Assembly: GCF_018221685.1 (NCBI RefSeq)
Contig: NZ_JAGJTM010000005.1
Coordinates: 69,501 to 133,500 of the forward strand
From: Bombella apis
GTDB taxonomy: Bacteria > Pseudomonadota > Alphaproteobacteria > Acetobacterales > Acetobacteraceae
Direction of reading: 5' to 3'
DNA: 64,000 nt
Made by a program: the position numbers and the translations under genes. The notes beneath the pieces were generated by a model. That model did not search any database and was not told the origin of the DNA. It saw only the letters and a program-made list of their open reading frames with translations. Shown here piece after piece: positions 9,121-22,203 of this stretch (positions within the stretch are counted from its first letter, which is position 1; the number at the start of each line of letters is the position of its first letter).

Positions 9121-9741
9121 TCAGCCCTCGTGACCAGCGCCTTCAGCAACTTCGCCTTCAGCTGCCAGAGCAGCGGACTCAGCCGCAGCCTCTTCAGCAG
9201 CCTGCTCGGCATGAAGCTCACCGAGGATATTGTCCTCTTCCTCTTCATGACCGACGGCCTCACCACGGGCCTGACGCTCGGCCTCTTCCTCAGAACGGGC
9301 CACATTGACCGTGATCTGGATGGAGACTTCCGGGTGCAGGATGATGCGGGCTTCCACAAGGCCAAGAACCTTGATCGGCTCATCCAGCACAACCTGCTGG
9401 CGGGCCACTGTCAGGCCAGCAGCCGTAGCAGCGGCAGCGATGTCACGCGGTGTCACGGAGCCATAGAGGCTGCCGCTGTCACCAGCCTGACGGATCAACG
9501 TCACGCTCAGGCCATGCATACGCTCGGAAAGACGCTCAGCCTCTTCACGCTTGCGGATGTTCTGGGCTTCCAGCTGGGCGCGCTCGTTATCAAAACGGGC
9601 ACGGTTTGCAGCCGTGGCACGCAGGGCCTTGCCCTTGGGCAGGAGGAAGTTGCGGGCATAACCCGGCTTCACACGGACGACGTCGCCCATCTGGCCGAGA
9701 TTTTCCACACGCTGAAGCAGAATCAGTGATGTCTGGGACAT
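9121..9741 (-). CDS. rplI: Ribosomal protein bL9 with acidic tail
   Basis: Large-subunit protein bL9, 206 residues. The N-terminal rRNA-binding domain is clear ([20 protein letters not shown], then [12 protein letters not shown]), followed by the long connecting helix and the C-terminal domain (to about residue 150). After this the protein carries about 55 extra residues that are almost entirely Glu, Ala and Gly, an acidic low-complexity tail absent from the roughly 150-residue E. coli protein. Acidic extensions of bL9 occur in alphaproteobacteria; their role is not established. It is the last gene of rpsF-rpsR-rplI. Confidence 0.95.
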   Translation of the reverse strand: MSQTSLILLQRVENLGQMGDVVRVKPGYARNFLLPKGKALRATAANRARFDNERAQLEAQNIRKREEAERLSERMHGLSVTLIRQAGDSGSLYGSVTPRDIAAAATAAGLTVARQQVVLDEPIKVLGLVEARIILHPEVSIQITVNVARSEEEAERQARGEAVGHEEEEDNILGELHAEQAAEEAAAESAALAAEGEVAEGAGHEG

Positions 9742-9751
9742 GTCGTGCTCC

Positions 9752-10036
9752 TCAGTTTACAACGTAAGGGAGCAGGGCGAGGAAGCGGGCGCGCTTGATC
9801 GCCTGCGCCAGTTCACGCTGCTTTTTGGCCGACACTGCCGTGATGCGGCTGGGGACGATCTTGCCACGCTCGGACAGGAAACGGCTCAGAAGACGCACGT
9901 CCTTGTAGTCGATCTTCGGAGCGTTCGCACCGGAGAACGGGCAGGATTTCCGACGGCGGTAGAAGGGACGACGTGCCCCAACAGCCAGACGGCGGGAGGC
10001 AGGGTTGACTGCCGGTGTCGTGTTTGTGTCTGACAT
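9752..10036 (-). CDS. rpsR: Ribosomal protein bS18
   Basis: Small-subunit protein bS18, 94 residues, which binds the central domain of 16S rRNA as a heterodimer with bS6. [15 protein letters not shown] and [19 protein letters not shown] are the family signature, and RAIKRAR-like basic residues close the fold. The protein has about 15 extra N-terminal residues compared with E. coli. It sits between rpsF (6 bp away) and rplI (10 bp away), the standard arrangement. Confidence 0.96.
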   Translation of the reverse strand: MSDTNTTPAVNPASRRLAVGARRPFYRRRKSCPFSGANAPKIDYKDVRLLSRFLSERGKIVPSRITAVSAKKQRELAQAIKRARFLALLPYVVN

Positions 10037-10042
10037 GGTTTC

Positions 10043-10492
10043 TTACTCCGCTGCAGCCGCGTTGTGATCGCGCGTCTCTGAGGAATCGTTATGACGACGG
10101 CCGCCACGACCGCTCTCATAACGCCCACCGCTGCGAGCCCCACCACGGGACCCACGGTCACCACGATCATCCTTGCGGGACAGGATCGGGGACGGTGTCT
10201 CATCGATCTCATCAACACGGAGTGTCAGCAGACGCAGGACATCGTCATGCAGGCCCATCTGACGGCTCATCTCGTTCATGGCCTCGACCGGGGCTTCAAT
10301 CCCCAGCAGGACATAATGGCCCTTGCGGTTCTTCTTGATGCGGTAAGCAAGGGTACGCAGACCCCAGAACTCACGCTTGCGGATGGTCCCGCCGTGCTCG
10401 CCAAGAATACCGGAGATGTTCTCGACCAGGGTTTCAACCTGAGCCTGAGAGACATCGTTACGTGCAATCAGCACGGTCTCATAAAGTGGCAT
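10043..10492 (-). CDS. rpsF: Ribosomal protein bS6
   Basis: Small-subunit protein bS6, 149 residues, partner of bS18. MPLYETVLIARNDVS starts the ferredoxin-like fold, which runs to about residue 105. After that comes an Arg/Gly/Asp-rich disordered tail (RGDRGSRGGARSGGR and similar), longer than in most bS6 proteins; E. coli bS6 has an acidic, glutamylated tail in this position. The GAAGGGAG-like sequence just upstream of the ATG is a good ribosome-binding site. It is the first gene of the rpsF-rpsR-rplI operon and is preceded by a structured leader at 10517-10573. Confidence 0.95.
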   Translation of the reverse strand: MPLYETVLIARNDVSQAQVETLVENISGILGEHGGTIRKREFWGLRTLAYRIKKNRKGHYVLLGIEAPVEAMNEMSRQMGLHDDVLRLLTLRVDEIDETPSPILSRKDDRGDRGSRGGARSGGRYESGRGGRRHNDSSETRDHNAAAAE

Positions 10493-10516
10493 GAAAACTC
10501 CCTTCGGATAAGGTCA

Positions 10517-10573
10517 ACCCGGACCAGCCCAGTGCTGGCCTGACCGCACTCCCCCAATGAAGGAGTGCCGGGT
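10517..10573 (-). promoter_or_regulatory. Structured rpsF mRNA leader (three-stem junction)
   Basis: On the minus strand, 25 nt before the rpsF start, an outer helix (10568-10573 with 10517-10522) encloses two hairpins: a 7-bp stem (10562-10568 with 10546-10552) and a 5-bp stem (10534-10538 with 10524-10528). The arms of the outer and first inner stems share one base, so the exact junction is uncertain. The position before rpsF is where bS6:bS18 feedback leaders lie in many bacteria, but the known binding-loop consensus was not recognised here. Function is inferred from position only. Confidence 0.42.
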
Positions 10574-10641
10574 ATAGCCGTTGCGCCGCCATAGCGCACG
10601 GCAGGGAAAGCGGCCTTTAAGCACAAAAACGACCCAAAGGC

Positions 10642-10676
10642 AAGGAAAACCGGCAGGGCCCGAGGCCCTTACCGGC
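10642..10676 (-). terminator. Terminator of rpoD
   Basis: Minus-strand hairpin 9 bases after the rpoD stop: CCGG, a 2-nt/1-nt internal bulge, then a 6-bp G+C stem with a 3-nt loop, returning through CCGG and followed by TTTTCC. It separates dnaG-rpoD from the rpsF operon. Confidence 0.75.
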
Positions 10677-10684
10677 AAAGCGGA

Positions 10685-12628
<1,944 letters not shown>

Positions 12629-12675
12629 GCGTCTCTCCGTCAACTTTACTCGAAAGCCAGTAATGGGGCAGCTTG

Positions 12676-12704
12676 GAATTGGTTAATCCAGCCCTCCAAG
12701 TCAA
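12676..12704 (-). promoter_or_regulatory. Possible internal promoter for rpoD
   Basis: In the 147-bp dnaG-rpoD gap the minus strand reads TTGACT (12704-12699), a 17-nt spacer and CAATTC (12681-12676), about 48 bp before the rpoD ATG. The -35 is good and the -10 is weak. An internal rpoD promoter is common in this operon in other bacteria. Confidence 0.3.
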
Positions 12705-12775
12705 GGACCGGGGCACCAGAAAGTTGCGATTGCGTGCTTTATCCCGGGCATCGGGCTCAACGTCCATCCGCCACT

Positions 12776-14629
12776 TCAGCCGTCTTCCGGCTCCAGCTGC
12801 GGGCTTTCTCCCCGGCGGAGGGCAAACAGCACGTTCTGCTTGGCCTGCATCGCCGCCAGTAATGTCCGCTTCGTTGCCTCATCCGATTCGGAGGAAGAAT
12901 TCAGAAGCTGCTCCACTGTCTGGCGCACCTCTTCTTCCACTGTTTCCTGAAGTGTCCTGAGATTTTCCAGCGCATAGAAATGCCACCAGAGCTTCATGAC
13001 CGCCTGCATGCGGTCCTCACCATCCTCCACCCGCACCTGCCGGGGCATGGAACTGCTGCACAGTGCTGCCACCGCATCTGCCAGCCCCTGCCCGGCCATC
13101 CACTCCCGGCAGCTTTCCGCCGTCAGGGCACCGGTACATTCATCAGCCCAGCTCAACAGGGCCGTACGGATGTCGGCGAGAGAGCCCGACAGGGCCAGCG
13201 CATTATATTCCCGGTCAATACCCGGCAATATGTCCGGATGCTGGAGCAGGATGGCCGTGAGAATGTTCAGCCGTTCACCACTGCCCTCCTCTACGGTGCG
13301 CTCCGCTGAGACCGGAATGACAGAGGCGGTCATGCTGTCCTGCTGCCCACGCCTCCCCCATCCCGGCTTCTGACGGCGATAGCGGGCGAAGAACATATCG
13401 TTCAACGTGCTGCGATATTCACCAGCCAGCACCTTGTCCGGAATCATCCGGGCCAGGGCATTGAGTTTCTCCCGCAAGGCCGCCCGCCGCTCGGGCGTCG
13501 GGTCACGCTCCTGCGCTGTCAGCAGGCCGAACAGCTCTTCTTCCATCGGGCGGGCAGCCGCAAGACGGCGCTCCATGCCCTGTACGCCCTCCCGCCGGAG
13601 AAGGGAATCAGGGTCATCTCCACCATCCAGACGACAGAACCGCAGGCTGCGCCCGACCTTCAGCAATGGCAGGGCAACCTCACAGGACCGCAGGGCCGCA
13701 CGCTGCCCGGCGCCATCACCATCAAAACAGATGATGGGCGTGTCCGTCATCCGCCAGAGCAGTTCCAGCTGCTCATCGCCCAGAGCCGTACCCAATGGCG
13801 CCACAGCCCCGGCAAAACCTGCCTGAGCCATGGCAATGACATCCATGTACCCTTCCACCACCACGGCCTTTGCGCCCTTGTGGATGGCCTGCCGTGCCAG
13901 ATCGATATTGAAGAGTGTCCGTCTTTTGGAAAAGATTTCTGTCTCTGGCCCATTCAGATATTTGGGCTGGCCATCCCCCAGAACACGCCCGCCGAAAGAG
14001 ATGATCCGCCCCTTCCTGTCCCGGATCGGAAACATGACCCGGTTGAAGAACAGCTCGCCCTTGGGATGCCCATTTTCATCGGTCCGCATCAGCCCGACCT
14101 GAACCAGCGTCGCCGCTGTAATGTTTTTCCCTTCCAGCGCCTTCAGCAGGGAGCGCCCGTCACCAGACCAGCCGAGCCCGAAACGCTCCAGCGTCTCTTC
14201 ACTCAGGCCACGCTTCTGCAGGTAATCCAGCCCGGCACGACCTTCCGGCTGGTAGAGCCTGCTGCGATAGATGGCCTGGACCTCATCCATGACATCATGC
14301 AGGGTCTGCCGGACACGGGCCTTCTCGACCTGCCGCGGGTCATCAGCCGGAACCTCCATCCCGGCTTCCGACGCAAGCCGCTCGACAGCCTCACGGAACC
14401 CGGCCCCCTCACTCTGCATGATGTAGCTGATCGCATCACCATGTGCGCCACAGCCAAAGCAGTGATAGTGATCATCATAGATGTAAAGCGAAGGCGTCTT
14501 TTCCCCATGAAAGGGGCAGCAGACTTTCCAGTTCCGGCCGGACCGGACCAGCTTGTTCCGCCGGCCGAACAGGGATGTAAGGGATGTCCGCTGGCGCAGT
14601 TCATCAAGAAACGCAGTGTCTATGGCCAT
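12776..14629 (-). CDS. dnaG: DNA primase DnaG
   Basis: A 617-residue primase that makes RNA primers at the replication fork together with DnaB. It has an N-terminal CHC2 zinc ribbon (VCCPFHGEKTPS and HYHCFGCGAHGD, about residues 37-64), the RNA-polymerase core with ILGDGQPKYLNGPET-type blocks, and a TOPRIM domain (VVVEGYMDVIAMAQAGF; ICFDGDGAGQRAA with the acidic DGD). A variable C-terminal DnaB-interacting region of about 200 residues ends the protein. The frame stays open for 258 bases further upstream, but MAIDTAFLDELRQR is the usual N-terminus. A GTG two codons earlier has better spacing to GGGGGAGAG and cannot be excluded. Confidence 0.95.
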   Translation of the reverse strand: MAIDTAFLDELRQRTSLTSLFGRRNKLVRSGRNWKVCCPFHGEKTPSLYIYDDHYHCFGCGAHGDAISYIMQSEGAGFREAVERLASEAGMEVPADDPRQVEKARVRQTLHDVMDEVQAIYRSRLYQPEGRAGLDYLQKRGLSEETLERFGLGWSGDGRSLLKALEGKNITAATLVQVGLMRTDENGHPKGELFFNRVMFPIRDRKGRIISFGGRVLGDGQPKYLNGPETEIFSKRRTLFNIDLARQAIHKGAKAVVVEGYMDVIAMAQAGFAGAVAPLGTALGDEQLELLWRMTDTPIICFDGDGAGQRAALRSCEVALPLLKVGRSLRFCRLDGGDDPDSLLRREGVQGMERRLAAARPMEEELFGLLTAQERDPTPERRAALREKLNALARMIPDKVLAGEYRSTLNDMFFARYRRQKPGWGRRGQQDSMTASVIPVSAERTVEEGSGERLNILTAILLQHPDILPGIDREYNALALSGSLADIRTALLSWADECTGALTAESCREWMAGQGLADAVAALCSSSMPRQVRVEDGEDRMQAVMKLWWHFYALENLRTLQETVEEEVRQTVEQLLNSSSESDEATKRTLLAAMQAKQNVLFALRRGESPQLEPEDG

Positions 14630-14756
14630 GCACACACTGTGACACTCTCCCCCCCAAAAAGGAAGATGCTCCCGATTCCCCCTTGACGAAAGAGCCCCAA
14701 ACTTCAACACACGACAGGTCACACCCTCCATTCCAGAGCAGAGAGCGGGCCTTTTC

Positions 14757-15695
14757 ATGACACGTTCCACCTTCACCGGCATTGCCTGCGGCGCCGCAGC
14801 AGGAGCATTGTGGGGACTGTCCCTCCTCGCTCCGGAGCTGATCGGCCCCTTCGCACCATTGCAGCTCGCGTCTGTCCGGTTCGTCACCTATGGGGTCATC
14901 GCCCTGCTGCTGCTCGCCCCGAAGCTGAAGACACTCCTTCCCCATCTGGGTGCTGCCGAATGGTGGGGCCTGCTGGGGCTCAGCCTGATGGGCAACATCA
15001 TCTATTACAGCCTGCTCAGCACGGCCGTGCAGCTCTGTGGCGTAGCCATGCCCTCGCTGATCGTCGGTTTCATCCCTGTCACGGTGACCCTCGTGGGAGC
15101 ACTGCGGCATGATTCCACCCTGCATGTCCGCCAGCTTGTCCCTTCCATGCTGCTCAGTGCAGGCGGCATTGTCTGCATCGCCTGGCAGAATTTTCACAAT
15201 GCCTCTCCCCAGCATCAGGGCGGCCTCTGGGTCCAGCTGGCCGGGCTGCTCATGGCGGCCTGTGCCCTGCTCAGCTGGACAGGCTTTGTCGTCAAGAACG
15301 CCAACTGGCTACGGCGGCTTGACCACATCACCCACAATGACTGGAACCTGCTGACAGGCCTCGTCACCGGGGCTCTCGCCCTGCTCATGCTGCCTCTGGC
15401 CTTCCTGCTGCCGCAGCATCTGCCCGCCACGGGCTGGGCGCATTTCCTCATGGTTGCCTGCGGGATGGGCCTGCTGGCCTCGGTCGTGGCCAATGCGTTC
15501 TGGAACAGCATGACACGCCTGCTGCCCCTGACGATGGTCGGGCAGATGATCCTGTTCGAGACGCTCTTCTCCCTGTTCTACGGCTTCCTCTGGGAGCAGC
15601 GTTTTCCCCGGCCTCTGGAGGCCTGCGCCATCGTTCTGGCCATCAGTGGGGTCATCTCCTGCGTCCGTGCCCATGGTCCGGCGAAGCACGACTGA
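14757..15695 (+). CDS. EamA-family (DMT) transporter, copy 1
   Basis: A 312-residue integral membrane protein with about ten hydrophobic helices arranged as two similar halves, the drug/metabolite transporter (EamA) pattern. The protein starts immediately with a helix containing GAAAGALWGLSLLAPEL. Short conserved blocks include AMPSLIVGFIPVTVTL in the first half and LLPLTMVGQMILFETLFSL in the second. The substrate cannot be told from sequence; members export amino acids, sugars or nucleobase-related compounds. It is clearly paralogous to the next gene (same length, most positions alike). It is divergent from dnaG, which lies on the other strand 127 bp away. Confidence 0.85.
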   Translation: MTRSTFTGIACGAAAGALWGLSLLAPELIGPFAPLQLASVRFVTYGVIALLLLAPKLKTLLPHLGAAEWWGLLGLSLMGNIIYYSLLSTAVQLCGVAMPSLIVGFIPVTVTLVGALRHDSTLHVRQLVPSMLLSAGGIVCIAWQNFHNASPQHQGGLWVQLAGLLMAACALLSWTGFVVKNANWLRRLDHITHNDWNLLTGLVTGALALLMLPLAFLLPQHLPATGWAHFLMVACGMGLLASVVANAFWNSMTRLLPLTMVGQMILFETLFSLFYGFLWEQRFPRPLEACAIVLAISGVISCVRAHGPAKHD

Positions 15696-15777
15696 ACACT
15701 CTTCCCTCTTGACGCAGGCACCATTACCTACAACACAGGCCCATATCGCATAATTAACAATTCAAGAATGAGCCTGC

Positions 15778-16731
15778 ATGACACGTTCCATCCTCATGGG
15801 CACCGCTTATGGTGCCATGGCGGGAGCATTCTGGGGGATAACATTTCTCGCCCCGGAGCTTGTCGCCCCGTTCACGCCTTTTCAGCTGGCAACGCTGCGC
15901 TATCTGACCTTCGGGATCGTCTCCCTTCTCATCCTTCTCCCACGCCTGAAAACGCTGCTGCCACACCTTACCTTCAAGGCATTCCGGGCGCTCGTACTTC
16001 TCGCCATACTGGGCAGCGTGGGCTATTATAGCATGATGGGCGTGGCCATCCAGCTGAGCGGCGTAGCCATGCCATCCCTCATCATCGGCTTCATCCCCGT
16101 CACGGTGACACTGGCTGGCATCTGTCGCCATAATGCCGTTGTCACATTCCGCCAGCTCATCCCGTCCATCCTGCTCAGCACGGCGGGCATCCTCTGCATC
16201 TCCTGGCAGAATTTCTTTGTCGGCTCCGCCCTGCATCATACCGGCCCGCTGTTACAGGCCGTCGGCCTGCTGATGGCCATCGGGTCCCTGCTGGGCTGGA
16301 CACTGTTCAATGTCATCAACTCTGACTGGCTGAAAAAGCTGGATCACATCACGAGCGATGAATGGAACCTGCTGACGGGCGTCATGGCCGGTATCCTGTC
16401 GCTGGTCATTCTCCTGCCAGCCGCCTTCTTCTGGCCGGCGCACCTGCCCACGACCGGCTGGACACGCTTCATCCTCATTTCCTGCGGTGTGGGGCTGTTC
16501 TCCTCCACCATCGCCAATGCGTTCTGGAACCGCATGACCCATCTTCTGCCCCTGACGATGGTCGGGCAGATGATCCTGTTCGAAACGCTCTTCTCGCTGA
16601 TCTACGGCTTCCTCTGGGAGCAGCGCCTGCCCACCATATGGGAAGCTGCTGCCTTCCTGCTCTCCGTCAGCGGCGTTCTGGCCTGTGTCCGGGCCCACAA
16701 GAACAACGAAGCCTCCCACTCCTACCACTGA
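15778..16731 (+). CDS. EamA-family (DMT) transporter, copy 2
   Basis: A 317-residue paralogue of the preceding gene, with the same ten-helix plan and near-identical blocks (AMPSLIIGFIPVTVTLAG, LLPLTMVGQMILFETLFSL, YGFLWEQRLP). The N-terminus MTRSILMGTAYGAMAGAFWG aligns with MTRSTFTGIACGAAAGALWG of copy 1. The two are 82 bp apart and in the same direction, so they look like a local duplication that has diverged mainly in the central loop and last helix. A terminator follows 3 bp after the stop. EamA proteins can act alone or as dimers; a paired function is possible but not shown. Confidence 0.85.
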   Translation: MTRSILMGTAYGAMAGAFWGITFLAPELVAPFTPFQLATLRYLTFGIVSLLILLPRLKTLLPHLTFKAFRALVLLAILGSVGYYSMMGVAIQLSGVAMPSLIIGFIPVTVTLAGICRHNAVVTFRQLIPSILLSTAGILCISWQNFFVGSALHHTGPLLQAVGLLMAIGSLLGWTLFNVINSDWLKKLDHITSDEWNLLTGVMAGILSLVILLPAAFFWPAHLPTTGWTRFILISCGVGLFSSTIANAFWNRMTHLLPLTMVGQMILFETLFSLIYGFLWEQRLPTIWEAAAFLLSVSGVLACVRAHKNNEASHSYH

Positions 16732-16734
16732 CAC

Positions 16735-16768
16735 GAAAACCCCTCCTGTTTCATCAGGCGGGGTTTTC
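16735..16768. terminator. Terminator after EamA pair / yqeY
   Basis: Inverted repeat AAAACCCC...GGGGTTTT (16736-16743 with 16760-16767), extended by a CCTG/CAGG pair, directly after the second EamA stop. The T-run on both strands lets it serve the converging yqeY transcript too. Confidence 0.82.
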
Positions 16769-16797
16769 ACACTCCGGTCCGCAAAGCGGAAAAACCG

Positions 16798-17250
16798 TCA
16801 GCCAAGATGGGCCTTGACGAGACCGCTGGCCCGTCCGGCATCCAGTGCCGCACCGAAGCGACCTTTCAGCACACCCATCACCTTGCCCATGTCCTTCATG
16901 CCCTCGGCACCTGTTTCCTTCACGGCCTCGGCAATGGCTTCTTTCAGGGCATCTTCGGACAGTTCCGCCGGGAGATAGTTGCGGATGGTCTCGATTTCCG
17001 CCTCTTCCTTAGCGGCCAGTTCGGGCCGGTTGCCCTGATGGTACATGGCCGCAGACTCCGTGCGTGTCTTGATCATGGAACGCAGGGCCAAAAGGATATC
17101 ATCCTCACTCACCTCCCCACTCTTGGCCCGGGCAGCGACATCAAGGTCCTTGATCTTTGCGGAAATGGCACGGATCTGCGCCACACGGTCAGACTGACCG
17201 GCCTTCATGGCTGCCTTGAGATCATCCATGATACGGGTACGGAGTGACAT
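16798..17250 (-). CDS. yqeY: GatB/YqeY domain protein
   Basis: A 150-residue stand-alone GatB/YqeY-type protein, related to the tRNA-binding tail of the GatB subunit of amidotransferase. It begins MSLRTRIMDDLKAAMKAGQSDRV, the family start, and ends with MGKVMGVLKGRFGAALDAGRAS, matching the conserved C-terminal helix. The whole molecule is helical with many Lys, Glu and Ala residues. The ATG at 17250 is preferred to upstream in-frame codons because AAGAGAGAG precedes it. Its exact biochemical role is not known; in alphaproteobacteria it typically lies between carA and dnaG, as here apart from the EamA insertion. Confidence 0.9.
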   Translation of the reverse strand: MSLRTRIMDDLKAAMKAGQSDRVAQIRAISAKIKDLDVAARAKSGEVSEDDILLALRSMIKTRTESAAMYHQGNRPELAAKEEAEIETIRNYLPAELSEDALKEAIAEAVKETGAEGMKDMGKVMGVLKGRFGAALDAGRASGLVKAHLG

Positions 17251-17365
17251 GATGGTTCTCTCTCTTAATGATGAGTTTATAAGTTCCATAAAGGAGCGTA
17301 AGAGGTACCAGCCCTGCACTATCCTGTCGATATTGCAGGAGTCCACAGGGAGCAGTCACAGATGC

Positions 17366-17380
17366 GGGAAAAAACTTCCC
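17366..17380. promoter_or_regulatory. Inverted repeat, copy A, upstream of carA
   Basis: GGGAAAAAACTTCCC, a 5-bp inverted repeat around a 5-nt centre, in the yqeY/carA divergent region. An identical 15-bp copy lies exactly 50 bp downstream (17416-17430). Such identical spaced palindromes usually mark operators. No regulator is known for this sequence to me. Confidence 0.55.
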
Positions 17381-17413
17381 ACCATTGCTTGTATTCCGGC
17401 ACCCTCCCTCCAT

Positions 17414-17432
17414 ATGGGAAAAAACTTCCCAT
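17414..17432. promoter_or_regulatory. Inverted repeat, copy B, upstream of carA
   Basis: Same 15-bp core as copy A, but here the palindrome extends to 7-bp arms (ATGGGAA...TTCCCAT). It ends 78 bp before the long carA start codon and 270 bp before the short one. Confidence 0.55.
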
Positions 17433-17510
17433 CACGCTCTGGCTGCCCTATGAAGGGACAGGCCCATCCGGGTTCAGAACAGACAGGGCACGAGGCAGAG
17501 CAGCAGACAG

Positions 17511-18890
17511 ATGAACGTCGATTCACTCATCAAGAAAGCAGGCGGTGCGGCTGAAATCGCCCAGCTTACCGGTGTCAGCACCGAGGCCGTGCGCAAGTGG
17601 CGGCAGGCTGGTATGATACCCACAAAACACTGGCCTGCCCTGCTTCATGTGCCGGGGATCACCCTGGCCGACCTGAACGAGACGTCAGAGGAGACATCCG
17701 CCATGACCCACCCTACCGATGACATGCCCCCCAAAGGCGCAACGGCCGTCCTCGTGCTGGCGGATGGCTCCCATTTCTGGGGCCGTGGTTTCGGGGCCTT
17801 CAATGACGGTGCCGCAGGCGAGCTCTGCTTCTCCACCGGCATGACGGGCTATCAGGAAACACTGACAGACCCTTCCTTCGCCGGACAGATCATCACCTTC
17901 ACCTTCCCCCATATCGGCAATGTCGGCACCAACGGGGATGATGACGAGGCCCCCACCATGGCGGCCCTCGGCCTCGTGGTGAAAGAAGATGTCACCGCCC
18001 CGGCCAGCTGGCGGTCCATCCAGCCACTGCAGGACTGGCTGAAAGCCCACGGGCGGGCCGGCATCAGCGGTGTGGATACACGGGGCATCACCCGCCTGCT
18101 GCGGGACAAGGGGCCGCAGAACGCCCTGCTTTTCTACCCGAAAGATGGCCGCTTCGACCTCGCCGCCCTGCGCCAGAAGGCCGCAGAATGGCCCGGTCTG
18201 GAAGGGATGGACCTCGTGAAGGAGGTTGCCCAGCCCGCCCGCAGCTGGACGAAAACCACATGGCACAACACCCGCCCCGAGCGGGCCGTGAAACGCCGTG
18301 TCGTGGCTCTGGATTACGGAGCAAAAGACAACATCCTCCGCAGTCTCGTTGCCGCTGGCTGTGAGGTGCATGTCCTCCCCGGCACCGCCACGGGTGAAGA
18401 GATCCTCGCCCTGAAGCCGGAAGGCGTCTTCCTCTCCAACGGTCCGGCCGACCCCGCCGCCACGGCCGTCTATGCTGTCCCGGCCATCCAGGCCGTCATG
18501 GAGGCGGACATTCCGGTCTTCGGCATCTGCCTCGGCCACCAGCTTCTGGCCCGGGCACTGGGCGGCACAACCTACAAGCTGGACCGTGGCCACCGTGGGG
18601 CCAACCAGCCGGTGAAGGACCTCACGACGGGCCGGGTGGAAATCACCAGCCAGAATCACGGCTTCGCCGTGGATGAGAAGTCCCTGCCCGATACCGTCAG
18701 GGTGACGCATGTCAGCCTGTTTGACGGCTCGAACGAAGGACTGGCCTCCACCGTGAAGGAAGCCTTCTCCGTCCAGTACCATCCGGAAGCCAGCCCCGGC
18801 CCGACCGACAGTTTCTACCTCTTCGAGCGGTTTGTCGCCGTGATGGACCGCCGCGCCGCAGCCCGCACAACCAGCAAGGCAGGAGCCTGA
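17511..18890 (+). CDS. carA: Carbamoyl-phosphate synthase small subunit with N-terminal HTH
   Basis: From about residue 65 (ATG at 17703) this is a normal 395-residue CarA, the glutaminase subunit that feeds ammonia to CarB for carbamoyl phosphate used in pyrimidine and arginine synthesis. The class I amidotransferase part carries FGICLGHQLLARALGG (nucleophile Cys340 of the long form) and VQYHPEASPGP. The same frame opens 64 codons earlier with an ATG at 17511, and these residues are not random. AAEIAQLTGVSTEAVRKWRQ, then MIPTKHWPALL, is a Cro/YdaS-like helix-turn-helix. So either an HTH-CarA fusion of 459 residues is made, or two forms start at 17511 and 17703. The second start has the better ribosome-binding site. 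carB follows 3 bp later. Confidence 0.9.
   Translation: MNVDSLIKKAGGAAEIAQLTGVSTEAVRKWRQAGMIPTKHWPALLHVPGITLADLNETSEETSAMTHPTDDMPPKGATAVLVLADGSHFWGRGFGAFNDGAAGELCFSTGMTGYQETLTDPSFAGQIITFTFPHIGNVGTNGDDDEAPTMAALGLVVKEDVTAPASWRSIQPLQDWLKAHGRAGISGVDTRGITRLLRDKGPQNALLFYPKDGRFDLAALRQKAAEWPGLEGMDLVKEVAQPARSWTKTTWHNTRPERAVKRRVVALDYGAKDNILRSLVAAGCEVHVLPGTATGEEILALKPEGVFLSNGPADPAATAVYAVPAIQAVMEADIPVFGICLGHQLLARALGGTTYKLDRGHRGANQPVKDLTTGRVEITSQNHGFAVDEKSLPDTVRVTHVSLFDGSNEGLASTVKEAFSVQYHPEASPGPTDSFYLFERFVAVMDRRAAARTTSKAGA
17687..17705 (+). promoter_or_regulatory. Internal Shine-Dalgarno and second carA start
   Basis: AGAGGAG (17687-17693) lies 9 bases before the in-frame ATG at 17703, the conventional carA start. 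The upstream ATG at 17511 has only a weak GAGG 18 bases away. Both starts may be used, giving CarA with and without the HTH segment. Confidence 0.6.
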
Positions 18891-18893
18891 CCC

Positions 18894-22148
<3,255 letters not shown>

Positions 22149-22159
22149 GAGAAGGCTTG

Positions 22160-22178
22160 CAGCACGCATGGCGTGCTG
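22160..22178 (+). other. Perfect hairpin just after carB
   Basis: An 8-bp perfect stem (22160-22167 with 22171-22178) and 3-nt loop begins 11 bases after the carB stop. No T-run follows, so it is not a standard intrinsic terminator; it may stabilise the 3' end or act with the larger hairpin at 22204-22246. Confidence 0.45.
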
Positions 22179-22203
22179 GTTATCCTGTCCGCCACAGCGT
22201 ATG

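Noticed and set aside
12776-14887. The extended dnaG frame upstream of 14629
   Set aside because: The extra 86 residues overlap the EamA gene on the other strand, have no ribosome site and do not belong to the DnaG family.
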